The notes below the pieces were generated by a model. The model searched no databases. It worked only from the letters and a program-made list of their open reading frames with translations, and was not told where the DNA came from. DNA of 64,000 nucleotides, taken from Dechloromonas denitrificans. GTDB taxonomy: Bacteria; Pseudomonadota; Gammaproteobacteria; Burkholderiales; Rhodocyclaceae. The DNA lies in contig NZ_CP075185.1 of assembly GCF_020510685.1 (NCBI RefSeq), forward strand, positions 3,286,001 through 3,350,000, given 5' to 3'. The position numbers and the translations under genes are program-made. This document shows positions 37,555 to 48,323 of this stretch, piece by piece (position 1 is the stretch's first letter; every line of letters starts with the position of its first letter).

Positions 37555-38588
37555 TTCTTCACCGTCCCCTTGGGCGGCATTTTCGGCTTGCCGGTATAGG
37601 TCGTGCCAGGAACCTTGAAACCGGCCGCCTTGCCCTGATCGTCGTAAATTATTTTCGCCGACTGCTCATCCGGCTTTTTGCGACTCGCCGTTATTTCCAG
37701 CGTCGACGCCCGGGCTGGCGCATCGCGGCGATCCAGTTCGCTACGCACGATACGCACCCGCTCGGCAGCAATCCGCTTGTCGATGCTGGCGGTCGACATG
37801 CCCCGCACGGCAAGCGTCTCACGCATGTCGATCAGCGTTTCAAGCTCCTTTGACATCCGCACGGAGCGGCTCGGCTCACCCCATTTTTCCTTGGGCTGGC
37901 TGACCGCAATATTGAACTCCTCGGGATTGGTCAGCATCCGGGCAATGTTCAGATGGTTGTAGCGCATCGACCACTCCAGCGCCCCGTCGCCCCAGTCGTT
38001 CTTCGGGGTCCGGTCGGCGCCCTTCTCGATCAGCTTGCGCGCCAGATCCTGCCGCCCCTCGTAAATCGCCATCATCAGCACGCTGGAACCGTTGGTGCTC
38101 AAGGCATCGATATCGGCCCCCTGGGCCATCAGGTAGTCGACCACTGCTTCATGGCCGGCAAACACCGCGTAATGCAGCGCCGACCATTGCCGGCGCGGCG
38201 CATTGATACGCGCCCCGCGGTCGACCAGCCATTGGACGACATCCAGGTTACCCCGCCAGGCGGCGAGAACGAGCGCACTTTCGCCGTTGCCATTCAACTT
38301 GTTGATGTCGGCGCCCCGCGAAATGAACAAGCGCATCAATTCGATATTGCCTTCCCAGGCCCCGATCATCAGGCCGGAACCGGTCCGGCTGCCCATGAAA
38401 TCAGGCGGCAGGCCGGCCGCCAGCCAAGCCTCGGCCTGGGCCACGTCGCCCACTTCCAGGCTGTTTACAAACGCCGTCGGCGTCGGCAAGCTCACCGCCT
38501 GTTGCGCCGCCAGCGGTAAACCAAGGCTTATCCCGACTATCATGGCGGCCAGTTTGCTTCCGACCGACCTCTTCATTGCTCGTCTCAT
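37548..38588 (-). CDS. Exported ankyrin-repeat protein
   Basis: The product of about 346 residues has a signal peptide (about 1-31, ending LAAQQA) and then five ankyrin-type repeats, with the usual GADIN and ALHYAV patterns. The C-terminal third is charged and ends in a Lys/Pro-rich tail. Periplasmic ankyrin proteins act as scaffolds or protect partner enzymes in some proteobacteria, but the partner here is unknown. I use ATG 38588, which is 11 bases after AGGAG; GTG 38600 and ATG 38576 are alternatives. It is divergent from the TonB-like gene by 37 bases. Confidence 0.88.
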   Translation of the reverse strand: MRRAMKRSVGSKLAAMIVGISLGLPLAAQQAVSLPTPTAFVNSLEVGDVAQAEAWLAAGLPPDFMGSRTGSGLMIGAWEGNIELMRLFISRGADINKLNGNGESALVLAAWRGNLDVVQWLVDRGARINAPRRQWSALHYAVFAGHEAVVDYLMAQGADIDALSTNGSSVLMMAIYEGRQDLARKLIEKGADRTPKNDWGDGALEWSMRYNHLNIARMLTNPEEFNIAVSQPKEKWGEPSRSVRMSKELETLIDMRETLAVRGMSTASIDKRIAAERVRIVRSELDRRDAPARASTLEITASRKKPDEQSAKIIYDDQGKAAGFKVPGTTYTGKPKMPPKGTVKNY

Positions 38589-38625
38589 CAACACACTCAC
38601 TCCTCAGGCCAGCCCGCATTTTCTC

Positions 38626-39153
38626 ATGATCCGGACCCGCTACCGGCTGGCTCTGGCCTTGGCTGCATCACTACTGCTGCATCTGGCACCGTTTGTTACG
38701 GAACGGATTCCCGCGCCATCACCCCCGCCGCCCCCGCCGCCAATGCAGGCCAGCCTGCAACCGGTCCAGGCCCCACCGCCGCAGGCACCACTGAGGCTCG
38801 ATGAAGCGCCTGCGCAGCCGAAGACCGCCAAGCAAACCACAAAACCGATAAAAAATTTAACTACAGCACATTCGCCAAATTCATGGCAGCAAGAAGTCCG
38901 GCGGCAATTTCAAAAATTGCATGGCAAAGGACTCTTCTACCCGCCCGAAGCGATCGAAAAAGGCCTGCAAGGCGAAGCCTTGGTGCTCCTGATCCTCGAT
39001 CGCGATGGCCATGTAACAGCCGCCCGTATTGAGCAAAGCAGCGGCTTCCGGATACTCGACGAGGCGGCGCTGCAGGCAGTCCGATCACTCCGCTCACTGC
39101 CTGCCGATGCGCCACGCGAGACACTGCTACCGGTCAGTTTCCGCCTGAAATAA
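38626..39153 (+). CDS. TonB-family energy transducer
   Basis: The 175-residue protein has one N-terminal membrane segment, then a proline-rich stretch (PSPPPPPPP and PQAPLRLDEAP), then a C-terminal TonB domain with GEALVLLILDRDGHV and RILDEAALQAVRSL. It would couple the proton gradient to outer-membrane receptors with ExbB/ExbD, which are not in the window. It is shorter than E. coli TonB, as orphan TonB-like proteins often are. ATG 38626 is the first start after the divergent ankyrin gene. Confidence 0.9.
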   Translation: MIRTRYRLALALAASLLLHLAPFVTERIPAPSPPPPPPPMQASLQPVQAPPPQAPLRLDEAPAQPKTAKQTTKPIKNLTTAHSPNSWQQEVRRQFQKLHGKGLFYPPEAIEKGLQGEALVLLILDRDGHVTAARIEQSSGFRILDEAALQAVRSLRSLPADAPRETLLPVSFRLK

Positions 39154-39172
39154 TTTCCTGCCGGGTCAGACC

Positions 39173-39190
39173 AATGATAAATTTATCATT
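39173..39190. repeat. 18-base perfect palindrome upstream of the chemoreceptor gene
   Basis: AATGATAAATTTATCATT is a perfect palindrome between the TonB-like gene and the chemoreceptor gene. Twenty bases of stop-to-palindrome distance and its AT-richness suit an operator for the chemoreceptor promoter. Confidence 0.5.
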
Positions 39191-39267
39191 AGTGTATGAT
39201 CCACCAGGAACATTATTAATTGCTGATCTGCTCATGAAGGCGGTCAACATTGCGCAGGGGGAAAACC

Positions 39268-40896
39268 ATGAATCCTATAAATTCGCTACGCGTTTCGACA
39301 CGGATGCAGATTCTGATCGGCTTGACGCTGATCGGACTGATCGCCCTGTGTCTGACCGCCTTGTTCCAGCTCAAATCGAGCATGCTCGAAGACCGCAAGG
39401 ACAAAACCAAGAACCTGGTGGAAGTGGCGGTGGGCGTGCTGTCCCACCATCACAAACTGGCCCAGGACGGGAAGCTCTCCGATGAGGAAGCCAAGAAAGC
39501 GGCCAAGGGCGTCTTGCGCACGCTGCGCTACGGCACTAACGACTACTTTTTTGTCGTCGACTTCAATTTCAACTACGTCCTGATGCCCCCCAAACCGGAG
39601 GCTGAAGGAAAAAGCGCCGCCGAGATGAAAGACACGAACGGCAAATTGATCATCAAGGAACTTGCCGCAGCAGCCCGGAACGGCGGCGGTTTTGTCGATT
39701 ACTGGTTTGCCAAGCCGGGGCAGCAGGTGCCGGAACCAAAACTGTCCTACGCCAGCGAGTTTGCCCCCTGGGGTTGGGCTATCGGCACCGGCATCTACAT
39801 TGACGACGTCGATCGCGAATACCGGAAAGGCGCCATGCTGCTCGGCGGCATCTCGCTCGGCCTGCTGGTCTTGCTCAGCCTGGTCGGCTGGCAGGTCAGT
39901 TCAAGCATTCTGCGCCAGCTGGGTGGTGAGCCGCAGATCGCCAGTGAAATCATGCAGCGCGTCGCCGGTGGCGACCTGACCGCGCAGCTCGACAATGCGC
40001 CAGCCGGCAGCCTGCTCCATGCCCTGGGCAGCATGGTTGGGTCGCTCCGCCAGCTGGTCGGCGCAATCAACAAGGATGCCAACACCCTGGTCAACAACGC
40101 GGAAGATATCGCCCGCGCCTCCGACGAGGTGGCCAAGGCAGCCGAGCAACAAGCCGATGCGACGTCGGCGATGGCGGCAGCGATCGAGGAACTGACCGTA
40201 ACCTCCAACCATATTTCGGACAGCGCCCGGGAAACCTCACGCGAAACCCGGGATGCCGTCGAACTGGCCGGCCAGGGCAGCAGCCGGGTAAACCAGGCAT
40301 CGCAGGCGATCCAGAAAATCTCCACGACGGTATCCGATGCGTCGGGGCGAATTCGTGCGCTGGAAGAGCGGGCCAACCAGATTTCGTCGATCGCCAACGT
40401 GATCAAGGACATTGCGGGCCAGACCAATTTGCTCGCCCTCAACGCGGCCATCGAAGCGGCGCGGGCCGGCGAACAGGGCCGGGGCTTCGCGGTGGTTGCC
40501 GACGAAGTGCGCAAGCTGGCCGAGCGCACCTCGAGCGCGACGCTGGAAATCGAGCAGATGATCAACGGCATCCAGAACGACACCATCGGTGCCGTCGGCG
40601 CGATGGACGCGGCGCTACCGGAAGTTCAGGAAGGGGTGCAGCTGTCGGCCTCGGCCTCCGAGTCCCTGCAAGCCATTGAAGATGGTGCCCGGCGCACCCT
40701 GGAGCGGGTGGGCGAAGTGGCCGACGCGACGCAGGAACAAAGCGCGGCCAGCACCTCGATTGCCCAGCGCGTCGAGCAGATTGCCAACATGGTCGAGGAA
40801 ACGACGGCAACGATCCGGGGCACTGCCGAGACGGCGCACCAGCTGGAAGTCATCGCCACCAATCTCAAGCAGCTGATCGGCAAGTTTACCGTCTGA
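39268..40896 (+). CDS. Methyl-accepting chemotaxis protein with sCache domain
   Basis: The 542-residue receptor has an N-terminal membrane segment (about 12-34), a periplasmic single-Cache domain (about 40-185; [21 protein letters not shown]), a second membrane segment, a HAMP linker and a signalling domain. The hairpin tip is the conserved [20 protein letters not shown]. The ligand is unknown; sCache_2 receptors often sense organic acids. It starts at ATG 39268 behind GGGGGAAA. The gene has no partner che genes here. Confidence 0.95.
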   Translation: MNPINSLRVSTRMQILIGLTLIGLIALCLTALFQLKSSMLEDRKDKTKNLVEVAVGVLSHHHKLAQDGKLSDEEAKKAAKGVLRTLRYGTNDYFFVVDFNFNYVLMPPKPEAEGKSAAEMKDTNGKLIIKELAAAARNGGGFVDYWFAKPGQQVPEPKLSYASEFAPWGWAIGTGIYIDDVDREYRKGAMLLGGISLGLLVLLSLVGWQVSSSILRQLGGEPQIASEIMQRVAGGDLTAQLDNAPAGSLLHALGSMVGSLRQLVGAINKDANTLVNNAEDIARASDEVAKAAEQQADATSAMAAAIEELTVTSNHISDSARETSRETRDAVELAGQGSSRVNQASQAIQKISTTVSDASGRIRALEERANQISSIANVIKDIAGQTNLLALNAAIEAARAGEQGRGFAVVADEVRKLAERTSSATLEIEQMINGIQNDTIGAVGAMDAALPEVQEGVQLSASASESLQAIEDGARRTLERVGEVADATQEQSAASTSIAQRVEQIANMVEETTATIRGTAETAHQLEVIATNLKQLIGKFTV

Positions 40897-40940
40897 CCCA
40901 GCCCGCTCCGCGTTGACGGAGCACCGCAGGACCAGCCGAC

Positions 40941-40961
40941 GGGGCGCTTTCAAAGCGCCCC
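40941..40961. repeat. Hairpin after the chemoreceptor gene
   Basis: GGGGCGCTTT and AAAGCGCCCC are perfect 10-base arms with a 1-base centre. There is no T-run, so if it terminates transcription it does so weakly. It lies between the convergent chemoreceptor and murI genes. Confidence 0.4.
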
Positions 40962-41027
40962 ATCGACCTTCAGTTCGGCACTTTTTGCCACCGGACAACC
41001 CGGGCCGGCCATTGTCCTGCGCCGATC

Positions 41028-41858
41028 TCAAGGTTCCCAGTGTTCGACGGGCAGATGCTGCCCCCACAGGCGGTCGACCGTCGCGCTAACCTTGGCCGGC
41101 GCACCGCTGGTCGCCACCGTCAGATGGCCATGCCCGCCGCCCAGCAGACCGGCTGCACCGAGCAGTCGATCGAGCTGGCGGGCGACCGGTTCCCCGGTAT
41201 CAAGCAGCGCCACGCCGGGCGGCATGCGCCGGGCGATGGCCTCGGCCACCCAGGGGTAGTGGGTGCAGCCGAGCACCACGACATCCGCCCCCGCCGCCGC
41301 CAGCGGCGCGACAAAGGCATCGAGCAAGGCGGCCACCGCCGGGCTGTCCGGGCCGCCGTTTTCAATCGCTTCGGCCAGCCCGGGACAGGCCTGCGTCACC
41401 ACCTTGCTGTGCTGGGCGTGGTTGCCGACCAGTCGCTGGAAACGCTCGCTCTGCAAGGTTCGCGTCGTCGCCAGGACGCCGATCACCCCGCTCCTGGTCA
41501 GCGCCGCCGCCGGTTTGACACCAGGCTCGAGGGCGACGATGGGCAACGCGGTCGCCGCCCGGATCGCTTCGGCCGCCGTCGCCGTGGCCGTATTGCAGGC
41601 GATGACCAGGGCCTTGATGCCGCGCCTGACCAGCGCCTCGGCGATCAACACGCCACGCTCCTTGAGGAAGGCTTCGGGCCGGTCGCCGTAAGGCAGAAAG
41701 CGGGTATCGGCAAAGTAAAAGAAATCTTCCTGCGGCAGTCTGGCGCGCAGGGCATGCAACACCGTCAGGCCGCCCAGGCCGGAATCGAAAACGGCGATCG
41801 GATGGGGATTCAATGGCTTCAAAATCGGACCCGGCAAGGACTCAACGCGTCGGCTCAA
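41028..41858 (-). CDS. murI: Glutamate racemase
   Basis: MurI makes D-glutamate for peptidoglycan. The product has the two catalytic cysteines in VIACNTATA and VLGCTHYP, and the N-terminal AVFDSGLGGLTVL. The frame is open to TTG 41858, overlapping the 3' end of the hybrid kinase gene by 17 bases; the family N-terminus (NPHPIAVFDSG) begins about 15 codons later, so a start at an internal TTG such as 41822 or 41813 is also possible. No clear ribosome site decides it. Confidence 0.92.
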   Translation of the reverse strand: MSRRVESLPGPILKPLNPHPIAVFDSGLGGLTVLHALRARLPQEDFFYFADTRFLPYGDRPEAFLKERGVLIAEALVRRGIKALVIACNTATATAAEAIRAATALPIVALEPGVKPAAALTRSGVIGVLATTRTLQSERFQRLVGNHAQHSKVVTQACPGLAEAIENGGPDSPAVAALLDAFVAPLAAAGADVVVLGCTHYPWVAEAIARRMPPGVALLDTGEPVARQLDRLLGAAGLLGGGHGHLTVATSGAPAKVSATVDRLWGQHLPVEHWEP

Positions 41859-44800
41859 GCGGCGGCAACCATTTGAGCAAGGTTTCGAAGAGCACCGCCG
41901 GGTCGACCGGCTTGCCGACGTGATCGTTCATCCCGGCGTCAAGGCAACGCTGCCGGTCCTCGGCGAAGGCATTGGCGGTCATGGCAATGATCGGCAGGGT
42001 GCTCCGCCCGGGCAGCGCGCGAATCAGCCGGGTGGCATCGATGCCGTTCATGATCGGCATCTGCACATCCATCAGCACCAGATCGTAATCGCCGGCCTTG
42101 ACCGCGGCGACCGCGGCCTCGCCATTTCCGGCCAGATCGACGAGAAAGCCGGCCTCTTCGAGCAAGGCCTGCGACACTTCCTGATTGATCGGCTCGTCTT
42201 CGACGAGCAGCACATGAATGCCGCGATAGCCGGCGCGGATGCGCTGCTCGGCGAACGACTCGAGCTGACCGGGCGAACCGGCAAGGCGACCGCGCCCTTG
42301 CCGCAAACGAGCGGTAAACCAGAAGGTGCTGCCGGCCCCGGGTTCGCTTTCGACCCCAATGCTGCCCCCCATCAGTTGCGCCAGACGCTTGCTGATCGCC
42401 AGGCCAAGGCCGGTACCACCGTATTGCCGGGTCATCGAACCATCGGCCTGCTCGAAGGCGCTGAACACGCGCTGCTGATCGTCGGCCGAAATACCGATGC
42501 CACTGTCCTTGACGGCAAAGCGCAGCAGTACGTCGTCGGCACTTTCCTCGACCAGCCGCACATGGATCGTCACCGTTCCGGTCTCGGTAAACTTGATGGC
42601 ATTGGTCGTCAGGTTGATCAGGATCTGGCCAAGGCGCATCGGATCACCCTGCACCTCACGCTCGGCAAGGCCGGGCGCCATATCGACAAGCAGCGGCAAG
42701 CCTTTTTCGGCCGCTTTCTGCGCATGCAGACTGAGCACATTTTCGATGACGCCGCCCAGCTTGAAGGCGACGACCTCCAGCTTCAGGCGCTCCGCCTCGA
42801 TCTTCGAGATATCGAGGATGTCATTGATGACGGCCAGCAGATGACGCGAGGCCTGCGCGACTTTTGCCAGCTGATCTCTTTGTTTCGGATCGCTGGCCCG
42901 GCGCTGCACCAGATCGGTCATGCCCATGATGGCGTTCATCGGCGTCCGCAGTTCATGACTCATATTTGACAGGAACGTGCTCTTGGCGCGGTTGGCAGCT
43001 TCCGCCGCCTCCTTGGCGACCGACAGCGCAGCGGTGCGCTCTTCGACCATGCGTTCCAGATGGTGGCGATACCGATCCAGTTCCGCCTCGGCTTGCTTGC
43101 GCTCGCTGATGTCGCGGGTGATGCCCATGATCTGCTTCGGCTGGCCGGCCGCATCGAGCAGGATGGTGGTGACCACTTCGGTCGATATGACAAAGCCATC
43201 CTTGTGGGGTTGCTCGATCTCGAGATTTCCCGAGCGCGCCGTTTGATCGCCCTGGGCGAGCCGTTCGAGGCTATCCGCCAGGGCCGCCTCTACCCGCCGC
43301 AACGATTCCGGCGTCAGGGCGGCGGCAAACGGCTGGGCCATGATTTCCTCCGGCGTCCAGCCGCGCAAGCGCTGGACGGACGGACTGATATAAGAGAATT
43401 CCATGCCGGGAAGATCGAGCAGCCAGATCACGTCGCTGCTGTTGTCGGCAATCAGCCGATAGCGTTGCTGACTTTTGCCGAGCGCCTCTTCGGTTCGGGC
43501 ACGCTCGACAGCGAGGCCAGCCAAGCTGGCATAGTCTTCGATTAGGCCGATTTCGGTAGCCGAAGGAGAGGTAGCTTGCTGGTGATAGATGGCAAAGGTG
43601 CCGAGGACCCGCCCATCGCGGTTCTTGAACGGTTGCGACCAGCACGACTGGACGCCGGCCTGGGCGGCCAGATCGCGGTAAAGCGCCCAGAACGGGTGCT
43701 GCTGGATATCCTCGACGATCACCCGCTCGCCGCGGAAAGCCGCCGTTCCGCAAGAGCCGACGCCATCGCCGATGACCACGCCGTCAATCGCCTGATTGTA
43801 GAAGTCGGGCAAGCTCGGCGCCGCGCCATGACGCAGATGCCGACCGTCTTCATCGAGCAACAGGATCGAGCACAGGGCCCCCGGGTGCAAGGCTTCGACG
43901 CGACTTGCCAAGCCTTGCAGCACATCGGGCAGCGGCGCGCCTTTACTGATCAGATGAAGCACCTGATTGTGCAGCAGCAATTCACGAGTCCGTTGCGCCA
44001 GATCGCTCTCGGCCTGCCGTTGGGCGGTTTGCAGCTCGTTCAGCTTGAGCCGGGTCTCGGCCAGCCAGCCGATCACGCTGTCTTCAACAGTCGGCAAGAC
44101 CTGATCGGGCGGCGAAAAATCGCCCTGGCCAAGCCGGACGATCTGGGCATGGACTTCCTCGGCGGAAGCGCCGAGCGTTTCGCGCAAGGCGACATAGGTC
44201 CGCCACAGCATGGTAACGACGCTGAGGCCAAAGGCGACGAAGATCAGCCGAAAAATGGTCGCCCGCACTTCGGCCGACTGAACCATATCCAGCGTGCGTT
44301 TGCCCATCAGCAGATTGAACTGATGCAGCGGCCGCATGATCCCGGCTTTGGCCTGATGATAGGACGCGCCGTGCAGCATCTGGCGGGCCTTTTCGCGATT
44401 GGCCTCGGCGGCGGGGCCGCCGGTCTCGACCAGATTCATCGCTTCGATTTCCAGCGCCGTCAGGCGATCCGAGTTTGCCTTGGCTTCCGTCAGTTGACGG
44501 AACTCCTCGGCGCCGAATTCGGCCTGCCGCATCAGGTCGAGCAGCGCGATCGTCGCACTCCCGGCGGGCACCGGCGGCACCTGATCGCCGACGACCAGAT
44601 CCCAATAGATATTCTGATAATCGGCCGGCCGCGGCTGCTTGCCATCGCGGATGTCGAGAATAGTCTGATAGCGCTGCCGGTACACCGGGTCGCCGGTCAC
44701 GACATAGGTGCGTGCCATGCGCGTCAGATCGTCCGAGGAGTGACGCAATTCATCGGCCAGCAGCATCGAAACATGCCGCCGCTCGTTGGCCCGATCGATA

Positions 44801-44910
44801 CGTTTCTCGGCGCTGGCGTACAACACGAAGACAACGGCAAGCGCCACCAAGAGACCGACCGTCAGCGCCAGCTTCGTTGAAAATCCGGGATTTCTATCCT
44901 TGAACGTCAC
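41842..44910 (-). CDS. Hybrid sensor histidine kinase/response regulator
   Basis: The 1022-residue protein starts at GTG 44910. It has membrane segments at about 13-31 and 218-236 around a periplasmic helical domain, a GAF domain (about 315-475), a PAS domain (about 478-605), HisKA with His652 in NMSHELRTP, HATPase (about 760-870) and a receiver domain with Asp948 in LVLMDVQMP. There is no phosphotransfer domain, so phosphoryl flow must go to a separate HPt protein or output. It reads into murI with a 17-base overlap. The signal is unknown. Confidence 0.95.
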   Translation of the reverse strand: MTFKDRNPGFSTKLALTVGLLVALAVVFVLYASAEKRIDRANERRHVSMLLADELRHSSDDLTRMARTYVVTGDPVYRQRYQTILDIRDGKQPRPADYQNIYWDLVVGDQVPPVPAGSATIALLDLMRQAEFGAEEFRQLTEAKANSDRLTALEIEAMNLVETGGPAAEANREKARQMLHGASYHQAKAGIMRPLHQFNLLMGKRTLDMVQSAEVRATIFRLIFVAFGLSVVTMLWRTYVALRETLGASAEEVHAQIVRLGQGDFSPPDQVLPTVEDSVIGWLAETRLKLNELQTAQRQAESDLAQRTRELLLHNQVLHLISKGAPLPDVLQGLASRVEALHPGALCSILLLDEDGRHLRHGAAPSLPDFYNQAIDGVVIGDGVGSCGTAAFRGERVIVEDIQQHPFWALYRDLAAQAGVQSCWSQPFKNRDGRVLGTFAIYHQQATSPSATEIGLIEDYASLAGLAVERARTEEALGKSQQRYRLIADNSSDVIWLLDLPGMEFSYISPSVQRLRGWTPEEIMAQPFAAALTPESLRRVEAALADSLERLAQGDQTARSGNLEIEQPHKDGFVISTEVVTTILLDAAGQPKQIMGITRDISERKQAEAELDRYRHHLERMVEERTAALSVAKEAAEAANRAKSTFLSNMSHELRTPMNAIMGMTDLVQRRASDPKQRDQLAKVAQASRHLLAVINDILDISKIEAERLKLEVVAFKLGGVIENVLSLHAQKAAEKGLPLLVDMAPGLAEREVQGDPMRLGQILINLTTNAIKFTETGTVTIHVRLVEESADDVLLRFAVKDSGIGISADDQQRVFSAFEQADGSMTRQYGGTGLGLAISKRLAQLMGGSIGVESEPGAGSTFWFTARLRQGRGRLAGSPGQLESFAEQRIRAGYRGIHVLLVEDEPINQEVSQALLEEAGFLVDLAGNGEAAVAAVKAGDYDLVLMDVQMPIMNGIDATRLIRALPGRSTLPIIAMTANAFAEDRQRCLDAGMNDHVGKPVDPAVLFETLLKWLPPLEPTR

Positions 44911-45004
44911 GATTACGCCTAAAACGAGCTGCTGAACATATCAGGTACCGCCGTAGCCGGACGGCCTGCAGGCACTAGCCAGGCACCAAAAATTCCCGGC
45001 CTCA

Positions 45005-45029
45005 AGTGAAAAGCCCCCTTGCGGGGGCT
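45005..45029 (-). terminator. Rho-independent terminator after icd
   Basis: On the minus strand AGCCCCC / GGGGGCT arms with a 4-base loop are followed by TTTT. It lies just beyond the icd stop. Confidence 0.8.
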
Positions 45030-45054
45030 GCTCTCGAGCATTGTTGCGCCAAAA

Positions 45055-46296
<1,242 letters not shown>

Positions 46297-46447
46297 ATCC
46301 ACTCCATGCGTGTTATTGGACGACTTGGGTTAGCGTCGAATGTCTCCTCTGCAGGTTACCGGATGAGGGCTTACCTGCCACCGGTAGCGTGCACGATTAT
46401 GAAGCAAAGGAGGCCAGCCTGTCAGCCATTAGTGCATCCCGGCCCAA

Positions 46448-46456
46448 TGCTAAACT
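46448..46456 (+). promoter_or_regulatory. Predicted extended -10 promoter of aceK
   Basis: TGC-TAAACT (46448-46456) is an extended -10 element 28 bases before the aceK ATG, with CAGGAGAG as ribosome site downstream. A clear -35 is not seen, as is common for extended -10 promoters. Confidence 0.4.
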
Positions 46457-46483
46457 GGCCGTCCCAGTCAGGAGAGACATCGC

Positions 46484-48256
46484 ATGAAGATCTCAGTCGG
46501 CCTCTACGGCACCAATGCGCACCAGATCGCTTTGGCCTTGATCCAGGGATTCAACAAGCACTACAAACTCTTCCGCGAAACCAGCAAGCAGGCCAAGACC
46601 CGCTTCGAACAGGGCGACTGGCTGGGCGTACACAAGGCCGTCAAGGAGCGCATCCGCTTTTACGATGACCGGGTCGACGAATGCGTCGAACGCCTGCGCG
46701 ACGAATTCGATGCCCAGCACATCGACGACTCGACCTGGCAGCAGATCAAGCTGCTCTACATCGGCCTGCTGCTCAACCACAAGCAGCCCGAACTGGCCGA
46801 GACCTTCTTCAATTCGGTGACGACCAGGATCCTGCACCGCGACTATTTCCGCAACGATTTCATTTTCGTCCGGCCGACCTTGTCCACCGAAAATATCGAA
46901 GCCGACAACGATCCCACCTACCGCAGTTACTACGCCAAGGAAGACGGCGTGCGCGGCGCCATCACCGCGATCGTCAAGGACTTCAACTGGCACCGTCCGT
47001 TCGCCGACCTCGAGCGTGACGTCAATCATGTTTACCACGCCATCCGCGCCTTTCTGAAAGGCATGCCGCCGCGCGAGGTGAATTTCCAGATCCAGGTGCT
47101 GGCCTCGGCCTTCTACCGCAACAAGGCGGCCTACATCATAGGCAAGGCGATCAACGGCGCCGCGGAATATCCCTTTGCCATCCCGGTCCTGCACGATGAA
47201 AACGGCAAGCTCTACCTCGACACAGTACTGCTCGATGCCTGGCGGATCGGCCTGCTCTTCTCGCTGTCGCGCGCCTACTTCATGGTCGACATGGAAGTGC
47301 CTTCTGGCTACGTCCAGTTCCTGCGCGCCGTGCTGCCCAACAAGCCGCGCTCCGAGCTGTACATCATGCTCGGCCTGGGCAAGCAGGGCAAAACCATGTT
47401 CTTCCGCGATTTCATCTATCACCTGCACCATTCGGAAGACAAATTCATCATGGCCCCCGGTATCCGCGGCATGGTCATGCTGGTGTTCACGCTGCCGTCC
47501 TACCCCTACGTCTTCAAGATCATCAAGGATGTCTTTGGTCCCGCCAAGAACATGGACCGCGCCACCGTCAAGAAGAAGTTCCTGATGGTCAAACAGGTCG
47601 ACCGCGTCGGCCGGATGGCCGATACGCTGGAATTCTCCAACGCCGCCTTCCCGCTCAAGCGTTTTGACGAGGAGGTGATGGAAGAACTGCGAACGCTGGC
47701 GCCCTCCTGCTTCGAAATCGATGGCGAAACGCTGATCATCAAGCACCTCTACATCGAGCGCCGCATGGAACCGCTCAACATCCATCTCGAACGCGTCGAA
47801 CGGACCAACAACATCGAGGCGCTGGAACACGCCATCAAGGAATACGGCAGCGCCATCCGCGAACTGGCCCAGGCCAATATCTTCCCGGGCGACATGCTGT
47901 GGAAGAATTTCGGCATCACCCGTTTCGGTCGCGTCGTCTTCTACGATTACGACGAAATCGAATACATGACCGACTGCAATTTCCGCCAGATTCCGCCGGC
48001 CCCGGACTTCGAGACCGAAATGTCCGGCGAAGTCTGGTACGCCGTCGGCAAGAACGATGTTTTCCCGGAAGAATTCAGCACCTTCCTACTCGCCTCGCCG
48101 ACGCTGCGCAAAGTGTTCCACAACTACCATGCCGACCTGCTCTCCGCCAAATTCTGGCAGGATGCCCAGCAAAAAATCCGGCAGGGCCACGTCGAGGATT
48201 TCTTTCCCTATCCGCAGGAACTGCGCTTTTGCAACAGCCCGCCGGATGTGAACTGA
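46484..48256 (+). CDS. aceK: Isocitrate dehydrogenase kinase/phosphatase
   Basis: The 590-residue bifunctional enzyme phosphorylates and dephosphorylates Icd, steering isocitrate into or away from the glyoxylate bypass. Family segments include GLGKQGKTMFFRDFIYHL (nucleotide-binding loop), MVMLVFTLPSYPYVFKIIKD (the kinase Lys) and WKNFGITRFGRVVFYDYDE (the catalytic Asp region). Full length. In E. coli it is in the aceBAK operon; here it is instead divergent from icd, so control of it is separate from aceA and aceB. Confidence 0.98.
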   Translation: MKISVGLYGTNAHQIALALIQGFNKHYKLFRETSKQAKTRFEQGDWLGVHKAVKERIRFYDDRVDECVERLRDEFDAQHIDDSTWQQIKLLYIGLLLNHKQPELAETFFNSVTTRILHRDYFRNDFIFVRPTLSTENIEADNDPTYRSYYAKEDGVRGAITAIVKDFNWHRPFADLERDVNHVYHAIRAFLKGMPPREVNFQIQVLASAFYRNKAAYIIGKAINGAAEYPFAIPVLHDENGKLYLDTVLLDAWRIGLLFSLSRAYFMVDMEVPSGYVQFLRAVLPNKPRSELYIMLGLGKQGKTMFFRDFIYHLHHSEDKFIMAPGIRGMVMLVFTLPSYPYVFKIIKDVFGPAKNMDRATVKKKFLMVKQVDRVGRMADTLEFSNAAFPLKRFDEEVMEELRTLAPSCFEIDGETLIIKHLYIERRMEPLNIHLERVERTNNIEALEHAIKEYGSAIRELAQANIFPGDMLWKNFGITRFGRVVFYDYDEIEYMTDCNFRQIPPAPDFETEMSGEVWYAVGKNDVFPEEFSTFLLASPTLRKVFHNYHADLLSAKFWQDAQQKIRQGHVEDFFPYPQELRFCNSPPDVN

Positions 48257-48323
48257 ACAAAGTGATCAGAAAAATCCGAAATACCGGATAGCATCGCAAA
48301 AAAACCAATCTGGAGAAAACAGC

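Noticed and set aside
40941..40961. Hairpin after the chemoreceptor as a strong terminator
   Set aside because: There is no T-run on either strand, so it is listed only as a repeat.
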